Assembly: GCA_045638565.1 (NCBI GenBank)
Contig: JAZUBN010000111.1
Location: 1 to 7,270, forward strand
Origin: SIG471 sp045638565
Lineage (GTDB): Bacteria > Bacillota > Clostridia > Oscillospirales > Butyricicoccaceae
Direction of reading: 5' to 3'
Length of the DNA stretch: 7,270 nucleotides
Shown: positions 1-4,437 of the stretch, in pieces
How positions within the stretch are numbered: the stretch's first letter is position 1
Layout: every line of letters begins with the position of its first letter
Position numbers and translations under genes: made by a program
The notes under the pieces: generated by a model
What the model saw: the letters and a program-made list of their open reading frames with translations, nothing else
The model's database searches: none
Told to the model about the DNA's origin: nothing

Positions 1-2717
1 TTTCTGCTCCCGATATCATTATCCGTAATGAGAAGAGAATGCTTCAGGAAGCTGTTGATGCTCTTATTGATAACGGCCGTCGCGGTAAGCCGGTAACCGG
101 ACCTAACAATCGTGCTTTAAAATCCCTTTCCGATATGCTCAAGGGTAAGCAGGGTCGATTCAGACAGAACCTCCTCGGTAAGCGTGTTGACTATTCCGGT
201 CGTTCGGTTATCGTTGTTGGTCCTGACCTCAAGATTTTCCAGTGCGGTCTGCCAAAGGAAATGGCTCTCGAACTCTTCAAGCCATTTATCATGAACAAGC
301 TCGTTGCAGACGGCTTTGCAAATAACATCAAGAGCGCAAAGAAGATGGTAGAAAGAGCAAGCACAGAAGTATGGGATGCACTCGATGTAATCATCAAGGA
401 ACATCCGGTTCTTCTCAACCGTGCTCGTACACTCCACAGACTTGGTATCCAGGCATTCGAACGAATTCTCGTTGAAGGCCGTGCTCTCAAGCTCCATCCT
501 CTCGTATGTACAGCTTACAACGCCGACTTCGACGGCGACCAGATGGCTGTTCACGTACCACTCTCCGCAGAAGCACAGGCAGAAGCAAGACTTCTCATGC
601 TTTCTGCAAACAACCTCCTCAAGCCACAGGACGGTGCTCCTGTTGCTGTTCCTAACCAGGACCTTGTTCTCGGCCCATACTACCTCACAATTGATAATGA
701 AGAAGAAAAGGGCACAGGCAAGATCTTCGCAGACAGAGATGAAGCTCTCCTTGCTTACGATAAGGGCTTTGTGGGTATCCACGCTCCTATCAAGGTAAGA
801 GTATTCAGAGAAGTTGACGGCGAAATGAAGAGCAAGATCGTTCCAACAACAGTTGGCCGTCTCATCTTCAATAACGCTATCCCACAGGATATCGGCTTTG
901 TTGACAGAGAAAACCCTGAAACAATGTTCGATTTTGAAATCGACTTCACTTGCGGCAAGAAGCAGCTTTCTTCCATCATCAAGAAGTGCATCAAGAAGCA
1001 CGGCTTTGCAGTGACAGCTGAAGTTCTCGATAAGATCAAGGCTCTCGGCTTCAAGTATTCCACACTCGGCGCTGCAACAGTTTCCGTTGCTGACATGAGC
1101 ATTCCTGATGCTAAGTATACACTCATCGCAGAAACAGAAAAGCGCGTTGCTACTATCGACAGACAGTTCAAGCGCGGTCTTATCACAGACGAAGAACGTT
1201 ACCGTCTCATCGTTGAAGAATGGGATAAGACAACAAAGAACGTTACAAACGCTCTTTCCAACCACCTTGCAAAGTTCAATCCAATCAACATGATGTCTAC
1301 ATCCGGTGCTCGAGGTTCCATCAACCAGCTCCGTCAGCTTGCAGGTATGCGTGGTCTTATGGCTAATACAGCAGGTAAGACAATCGAAATCCCAATCAAG
1401 TCCAACTTCCGTGAAGGTCTTTCGGTTCTTGAATACTTCATCTCCTCCAGAGGTGCTCGTAAGGGTCTTGCCGATACAGCGCTCCGTACTGCTGACTCCG
1501 GTTACCTCACACGTCGTCTCGTTGACGTTTCTCAGGACGTTATCATCAGAGAAGAAGATTGCGGCTGCAAGAAGGGTATCGTTGCTCGTGAAATCGTAGA
1601 CGGCAATCAGGTTATCGAACCATTCAAGGACAGACTTGTTGGCAGATATCCTGTAAATGATGTTCTCCATCCTGAAACAGGCGAAGTTCTCGCTTCCAAG
1701 GATGAAATCATGAACGATGCATCTGCAGATAAGATCATCGCAGCAGGCATTACAGAAGTTGAAATCAGAACAGCTCTTGAATGCCGTGCAAGATTCGGTA
1801 TCTGCGCTAAGTGCTATGGCTCCAACCTCGCTTCCGAAGAACCAATCGGTATCGGCGAAGCAGTTGGTATCATCGCTGCTCAGTCCATCGGTGAACCTGG
1901 TACACAGCTTACAATGCGTACATTCCATACAGGTGGTATCGCTGGTAACGATATTACACAGGGTCTTCCAAGAGTTGAAGAACTCTTCGAAGCTCGTAAG
2001 CCAAAGAAGACAGCTATCCTCTCCGATCTTACAGGTACAGTAAGAATTGAAGAAGGCAAGCGCGGCACAATGAATGCTGTTACAGTCACAAGCGAAGACG
2101 GCGAAGCTAAGACATACCAGATCCCAGCTAACATCGCTCTCAAGGTTGTTAACGAAGGTCATGTAAATAAGGGTGACGAAATCATCGAAGGTGTTTACAA
2201 TCCACACGATGTTCTCAGAACAAGAGGTCCTGCTGCTGTTCGTGAATATATCATTCAGGAAGTTCAGCGAGTTTACCGTCAGCAGGGTGTTGATATCAAC
2301 GACAGACACGTTGAAGTTATCGCTCGTCAGATGATGAGAAAGGTTCGAGTTGAAACAGTCGGTGATACAGACCTTCTTCCAGGCGTAATGGTAGACCTCC
2401 TCGAATTCGAAGACGCTAACGATGCTCTTATCGCTAAGGGCAAGGAAGACGGCAGAGAATACGAGATGGCAACTTGCTCCCCAACACTCCTCGGTATCAC
2501 AAAGGCTTCCCTTGCAACAGATTCCTTCCTCTCTGCTGCTTCCTTCCAGGAAACAACAAGAGTTCTTACAGAAGCTGCTATCAAGGGTAAGATTGACCCA
2601 CTCCTCGGTCTTAAGGAAAATGTTATCATCGGTAAGCTTATCCCAGCCGGTTCCGGTCTTGACATCTACAACGACGTAGCTTATAACGAAGTAGTCGAAG
2701 TAGCTGACGAAGAGTAA
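1..2717 (+). CDS. rpoC: DNA-directed RNA polymerase subunit beta' (5'-truncated by window edge)
   Basis: Catalytic largest subunit of RNA polymerase, which elongates RNA on the DNA template. The frame is open from nt 3 through residues typical of RpoC before the ATG at 39, so that ATG is internal; roughly 300 N-terminal residues (zipper, zinc ribbon, clamp start) are missing compared with a ~1200-aa Firmicutes RpoC. Visible in order: the KGKQGRFRQNLLGKRVDYSG segment near 150-205; the Mg-binding NADFDGD at 519-539; the bridge helix (GARKGLADTALRTADSG) at about 1452-1502; zinc-site cysteines at 1560, 1782, 1803 and 1812; the trigger loop TMRTFHTGG with its catalytic His at 1926-1928; and the C-terminal SFQETTRVLTEAAI block. 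There is no insertion after the trigger loop, as in Firmicutes. Odd: the active-site motif reads NRARTLH...AFER instead of NRAPTLH...AFEP, and the residue before GARKG is Arg, not His. TTA, CTA and TCA codons are absent from 120 to 2309. An intrinsic terminator follows the stop. Confidence 0.98.
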   Translation, partial: SAPDIIIRNEKRMLQEAVDALIDNGRRGKPVTGPNNRALKSLSDMLKGKQGRFRQNLLGKRVDYSGRSVIVVGPDLKIFQCGLPKEMALELFKPFIMNKLVADGFANNIKSAKKMVERASTEVWDALDVIIKEHPVLLNRARTLHRLGIQAFERILVEGRALKLHPLVCTAYNADFDGDQMAVHVPLSAEAQAEARLLMLSANNLLKPQDGAPVAVPNQDLVLGPYYLTIDNEEEKGTGKIFADRDEALLAYDKGFVGIHAPIKVRVFREVDGEMKSKIVPTTVGRLIFNNAIPQDIGFVDRENPETMFDFEIDFTCGKKQLSSIIKKCIKKHGFAVTAEVLDKIKALGFKYSTLGAATVSVADMSIPDAKYTLIAETEKRVATIDRQFKRGLITDEERYRLIVEEWDKTTKNVTNALSNHLAKFNPINMMSTSGARGSINQLRQLAGMRGLMANTAGKTIEIPIKSNFREGLSVLEYFISSRGARKGLADTALRTADSGYLTRRLVDVSQDVIIREEDCGCKKGIVAREIVDGNQVIEPFKDRLVGRYPVNDVLHPETGEVLASKDEIMNDASADKIIAAGITEVEIRTALECRARFGICAKCYGSNLASEEPIGIGEAVGIIAAQSIGEPGTQLTMRTFHTGGIAGNDITQGLPRVEELFEARKPKKTAILSDLTGTVRIEEGKRGTMNAVTVTSEDGEAKTYQIPANIALKVVNEGHVNKGDEIIEGVYNPHDVLRTRGPAAVREYIIQEVQRVYRQQGVDINDRHVEVIARQMMRKVRVETVGDTDLLPGVMVDLLEFEDANDALIAKGKEDGREYEMATCSPTLLGITKASLATDSFLSAASFQETTRVLTEAAIKGKIDPLLGLKENVIIGKLIPAGSGLDIYNDVAYNEVVEVADEE

Positions 2718-2731
2718 TCCTTAAATAATAT

Positions 2732-2767
2732 AAATATCCTGCATCATATGGTGCAGGATATTTTTTT
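2732..2767 (+). terminator. Rho-independent terminator of rpoC
   Basis: A 14-bp stem (2732-2745 with 2750-2763, containing one G-T pair) closes an ATAT tetraloop, and a run of seven T's (2761-2767) overlaps and follows the 3' arm. The hairpin begins 14 bp after the rpoC stop. It should end transcripts arriving from rpoBC, so the downstream genes need their own promoters, which are present at 2798 and 2912. Confidence 0.93.
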
Positions 2768-2797
2768 AGCCGAGAGCAAAAAATATCAAAAAAATAC

Positions 2798-2826
2798 TTG
2801 CATTTTGTCCTGCGGTATGATAATAT
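2798..2826 (+). promoter_or_regulatory. Upstream sigma-70/SigA-type promoter (P1) for the str genes
   Basis: TTGCAT at 2798-2803 and TAATAT at 2821-2826 are separated by 17 bp. The spacer ends in TATGA, giving an extended -10-like TGA, and the start would fall near 2833. The hexamers are 4/6 matches, so this is weaker than the promoter at 2912, but both share the TATGA-plus-hexamer layout and a CTTGG downstream. The resulting transcript would have a leader of about 180 nt before the L7Ae-like gene. A GATAAT at 2819-2824 is an alternative -10 with a 15-bp spacer. Confidence 0.55.
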
Positions 2827-2911
2827 ATCTCTTGGCGAAACTACCAAAAAACAGGATGAATATTTAGGAAATATAAACAAAATTATTTTTCTGTTAAAAG
2901 TCAAATTTTCC

Positions 2912-2940
2912 TTGACACTCAATATATCTTATGATATAAT
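2912..2940 (+). promoter_or_regulatory. Consensus extended -10 promoter (P2) for the L7Ae-like gene and str genes
   Basis: TTGACA (2912-2917) and TATAAT (2935-2940) are both perfect SigA consensus hexamers with a 17-bp spacer, and TG at 2932-2933 forms an extended -10. The preceding stretch is A/T-rich (about 2871-2911), resembling an UP element. The start should be near 2947, giving a leader of about 65 nt. This is expected to be very strong, fitting the entry point of a ribosomal protein operon isolated from rpoC by a terminator. Confidence 0.92.
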
Positions 2941-2964
2941 TTCATCTTGGGAGCACAAATTGGG

Positions 2965-2986
2965 TGAAGTTTGCGAAAAAACTTCA
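2965..2986 (+). promoter_or_regulatory. Leader hairpin upstream of the L7Ae-like gene
   Basis: TGAAGTTT (2965-2972) and AAACTTCA (2979-2986) form a perfect 8-bp stem with the hexaloop GCGAAA. It sits about 18 nt after the predicted P2 start and 16 nt before the Shine-Dalgarno. No T-run follows directly, so it is not a terminator. It could stabilise the mRNA 5' end or take part in control; its function is unknown. Confidence 0.5.
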
Positions 2987-3002
2987 TCAGAAAGTTGCTT
3001 TT

Positions 3003-3007
3003 GGAGG
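3003..3007 (+). promoter_or_regulatory. Ribosome binding site of the L7Ae-like gene (sets the ATG 3012 start)
   Basis: GGAGG lies 4 nt before ATG 3012. An in-frame GTG at 2964 would add 16 residues, but it has no Shine-Dalgarno, lies at the edge of the leader hairpin, and its extension has no match in the family, whose members are about 80 residues long. Confidence 0.88.
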
Positions 3008-3011
3008 AAAA

Positions 3012-3254
3012 ATGCTGTCAGAACTGATTAAGAACAAACACGTGATCGGCCTGAAACAGACAACACGAGCTGTGAAAAACAGCACAGCAAAGGTTGTGTA
3101 TATCGCGACAGACGCCGAAAACCATGTGAAAGATCCGCTCTATCAGCTTTGCACAGAGTGCGGCGTCCCTGTTATTGAAGTTCCTTCCATGAAGGAAATG
3201 GGACAGGCGCTCGGAATAGAAGTAAACACTGCGGCAGCAGCGATACTTCTCTAA
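3012..3254 (+). CDS. ybxF: L7Ae/L30e-family K-turn RNA-binding protein (YbxF/RplGB-like)
   Basis: An 80-aa protein matching in length and position the B. subtilis YbxF/RplGB protein, encoded between rpoC and rpsL. The family has the L7Ae/L30e/Gadd45 fold and binds kink-turns in RNA; the Bacillus homologue is known as a K-turn binder and ribosome-associated protein. Visible here are the RNA-contact signature GLKQTTRA (residues 13-20), a VVYIATDAE strand (28-36), and the C-terminal GIEVNTAAAAILL segment (68-80), which corresponds to the conserved loop-and-strand that reads the kink. There are no membrane segments or signal peptide. It is the first gene after two tandem promoters and is followed 58 bp later by rpsL. 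Its codon use differs from its neighbours: GTG, CTG, GCG, AAA, CGA, CCG and ATA codons that the ribosomal genes mostly avoid. This suggests weaker selection or lower translation. The cellular target RNA cannot be told from sequence. Confidence 0.92.
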   Translation: MLSELIKNKHVIGLKQTTRAVKNSTAKVVYIATDAENHVKDPLYQLCTECGVPVIEVPSMKEMGQALGIEVNTAAAAILL

Positions 3255-3270
3255 ATCTTGTTTATACCCC

Positions 3271-3299
3271 TTGACGGGTTTAAAATAACAATATATAAA
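3271..3299 (+). promoter_or_regulatory. Promoter-like sequence immediately before rpsL (doubtful)
   Basis: TTGACG (3271-3276), 17 bp, then TATAAA (3294-3299): two 5/6 hexamers at ideal spacing. The predicted start, near 3306, would fall inside the rpsL Shine-Dalgarno (3301-3307), so the mRNA would lose most of its ribosome binding site. It may be fortuitous, may start slightly upstream, or may yield near-leaderless mRNA. The remainder of the 58-bp gap shows only a weak ACCC/GGGT hairpin (3266-3279). Confidence 0.25.
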
Positions 3300-3300
3300 G

Positions 3301-3307
3301 AAGGAGG
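3301..3307 (+). promoter_or_regulatory. rpsL ribosome binding site
   Basis: AAGGAGG, a near-full complement of the 16S anti-Shine-Dalgarno, with 5 nt to ATG 3313. It overlaps the expected start of the promoter-like sequence at 3271-3299. Confidence 0.85.
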
Positions 3308-3312
3308 AAATT

Positions 3313-3735
3313 ATGCCAACATTTAACCAGTTAGTTAGAAATGGTCGTAATGTACTTGCTACAAAGTCCACAGCACCAGCTCTTCAGAAGGGTTACAACT
3401 CTAAGAAGAAGGTAGCTACAAACCAGTCTTCTCCACAGAAGAGAGGTGTCTGCACAACTGTTAAGACAATGACACCTAAGAAGCCAAACTCCGCTCTCCG
3501 TAAGGTTGCTCGTGTACGCCTTACAAACGGTATGGAAGTTTGGGGTTACATCCCAGGCGTAGGCCATAACCTTCAGGAACACTCCGTAGTTATGGTACGT
3601 GGTGGTCGTGTTAAGGACCTTCCTGGTGTGCGTTACCACATCATTCGCGGTGCACTCGATACACAGGGTGTTAACAACCGTAAGCAGAGCCGTTCCAAGT
3701 ACGGTGCAAAGAGACCTAAAGCAGGTAAGAAGTAA
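3313..3735 (+). CDS. rpsL: 30S ribosomal protein S12
   Basis: S12 sits at the 30S decoding centre and checks codon-anticodon fit. The 140-aa product starts MPTFNQLVR. It contains the Gram-positive insertion (GYNSKKKVATNQSS, 27-40) that lengthens it relative to the 124-aa E. coli protein. It then has PQKRGVC (41-47), the PKKPNSALRK loop (55-64), GHNLQEHS (84-91) and GGRVKDLPGVRYH (97-109), ending in a basic tail. The two classical streptomycin positions, the first Lys of PKKP (K56, E. coli K42/43) and the Lys of RVKDLPG (K101, E. coli K87/88), are both wild type, so a susceptible allele is expected. D102 matches the Asp that RimO methylthiolates in E. coli. W77 in EVWGYI replaces a usual Thr. 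Start fixed by AAGGAGG. It is separated from rpsG by an unusually structured 180-bp gap. Confidence 0.98.
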   Translation: MPTFNQLVRNGRNVLATKSTAPALQKGYNSKKKVATNQSSPQKRGVCTTVKTMTPKKPNSALRKVARVRLTNGMEVWGYIPGVGHNLQEHSVVMVRGGRVKDLPGVRYHIIRGALDTQGVNNRKQSRSKYGAKRPKAGKK

Positions 3736-3773
3736 TTTAAACAAACAACACTTTAAGGTAAGTTAGAAAAAAC

Positions 3774-3804
3774 GCAGCAAAGCAGTGTAGCTTTGTTTGG
3801 TTGC
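3774..3804 (+). promoter_or_regulatory. Hairpin A in the rpsL-rpsG gap
   Basis: CAAAGC (3778-3783) pairs with GCTTTG (3790-3795) around the loop AGTGTA. The outer GCAGC (3774-3778) can pair with GTTGC (3800-3804) with one G-T pair, leaving a bulge on the 3' side. Its 3' arm overlaps the segment used in the long-range pair with 3841-3848, so the two structures partly exclude each other. Confidence 0.45.
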
Positions 3805-3856
3805 TTTCATATATATTGTTATTTTATATGGGGCGCATATCCAAACAAGACACATA

Positions 3857-3877
3857 CAAAAGCTCAGCGTGCTTTTG
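3857..3877 (+). promoter_or_regulatory. Hairpin B upstream of the rpsG ribosome binding site
   Basis: CAAAAGC (3857-3863) and GCTTTTG (3871-3877) form a perfect 7-bp stem with loop TCAGCGT. It ends 23 nt before the rpsG Shine-Dalgarno. No T-run follows, so it is unlikely to terminate transcription. Confidence 0.5.
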
Positions 3878-3900
3878 AGTACCTATGAAATCATTATTTG

Positions 3901-3908
3901 AAGGAGGG
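3901..3908 (+). promoter_or_regulatory. rpsG ribosome binding site (decides the GTG 3916 start)
   Basis: AAGGAGGG lies 7 nt before GTG 3916. An in-frame TTG at 3898 would place the Shine-Dalgarno inside the coding region and add six residues before the universal PRR start of S7, so it is rejected. Confidence 0.9.
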
Positions 3909-3915
3909 AAGCAAA

Positions 3916-4386
3916 GTGCCAAGAAGAGGAAATGTACCTAAGAGAGATGTACTTGTAGACCCAGTTTACAACTCCAAGCTCGTAACTAAGCTCATCAACA
4001 ACATTATGCTTGATGGTAAGAAGGGCGTTGCTCAGAAGATCGTGTACGATGCATTCGAAATCGTAAGAGAAAAAACAGGAAAGAACCCAACAGAAGCTTT
4101 CGAAGAGGCTATGGAAAACATTATGCCTGCTCTCGAAATCAAGGCAAGAAGAGTTGGTGGTGCAACATACCAGGTTCCAATGGAAGTTCGTCCAGAACGC
4201 CGTATCACACTTGGTCTTAGATGGATCACAACATATTCTCGTGCAAGAAACGAAAAGACAATGAAGGAACGTCTTGCAAACGAAATTATGGACGCTATTA
4301 ACGGCACAGGTGGCTCTGTTAAGAAGCGTGACGATACACACAGAATGGCAGAAGCTAACAAGGCATTTGCTCACTACAGATTCTAA
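3916..4386 (+). CDS. rpsG: 30S ribosomal protein S7
   Basis: S7 is the primary 16S rRNA binder that organises the 30S head and lies near the E site. The product is 156 aa, the same length as B. subtilis S7. Landmarks in order: the basic N terminus PRRGNVPKRDVL, then DPVYNSKLVTKLIN (16-29), LDGKKG (32-37), the rRNA-binding core KARRVGGATYQVP (76-88) followed by EVRPERR (90-96), LGLRW (99-103), and the C-terminal KKRDDTHRMAEANKAFAHYRF. The GTG start (read as Met) is set by a strong Shine-Dalgarno and by family alignment. It is flanked upstream by the foldable 180-bp gap and downstream by fusA after 51 bp. In E. coli, S7 is the repressor of this operon, and a GTG start suits a translationally controlled gene, though that link is inferred here. 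Confidence 0.97.
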   Translation: MPRRGNVPKRDVLVDPVYNSKLVTKLINNIMLDGKKGVAQKIVYDAFEIVREKTGKNPTEAFEEAMENIMPALEIKARRVGGATYQVPMEVRPERRITLGLRWITTYSRARNEKTMKERLANEIMDAINGTGGSVKKRDDTHRMAEANKAFAHYRF

Positions 4387-4437
4387 TCTCTGTTGTGTGT
4401 AAGTAAGTATCTTTATTAAAGAGAAAGGAAAGTTAAG

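Larger units (their letters stand above)
3736..3915 (+). promoter_or_regulatory. rpsL-rpsG intercistronic region, candidate S7 autoregulatory RNA
   Basis: This 180-bp gap is the longest inside the rpsL-rpsG-fusA block and encodes no protein I can support. It contains several complementary pairs: a hairpin at 3774-3804, a hairpin at 3857-3877, a long-range TTGTTTGG/CCAAACAA pair (3793-3800 with 3841-3848), and two small AT-rich stems that compete for 3825-3830. No T-run suited to a terminator and no convincing promoter was found. In E. coli, S7 is known to bind the rpsL-rpsG gap and repress rpsG and fusA. Here the next gene is rpsG and it starts with GTG. That this gap works the same way is inference. 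mRNA processing is an alternative. Confidence 0.45.

Noticed and set aside
117..2309. 730-codon open frame on the minus strand opposite rpoC
   Set aside because: It is codon-aligned with rpoC and stays open only because rpoC lacks TTA, CTA and TCA codons over that stretch. The translation is Cys/Phe/Ser-rich with no recognisable domain.
2947..3002. Canonical kink-turn in the L7Ae-like leader
   Set aside because: The internal loop next to the 8-bp stem has GGG on one side where the tandem G-A pairs of a K-turn would need GA, so the consensus is not met.
2964..3011. GTG at 2964 as an alternative start for the L7Ae-like gene
   Set aside because: It has no Shine-Dalgarno, lies at the edge of the leader hairpin and would make the protein longer than the family, while ATG 3012 has GGAGG at the right distance.
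2798..3031. Open frame of 77 codons from TTG 2798
   Set aside because: It starts in a promoter -35, has no Shine-Dalgarno, runs across the consensus promoter and overlaps the real L7Ae-like gene start; its translation resembles nothing I recognise.
3478..3620. Streptomycin-resistance mutations in rpsL
   Set aside because: The Lys residues of PKKPNS and RVKDLPG, where resistance changes usually occur, are both wild type.
3898..3915. TTG at 3898 as the rpsG start
   Set aside because: It would place the AAGGAGGG Shine-Dalgarno inside the gene and add residues before the conserved PRR start of S7.
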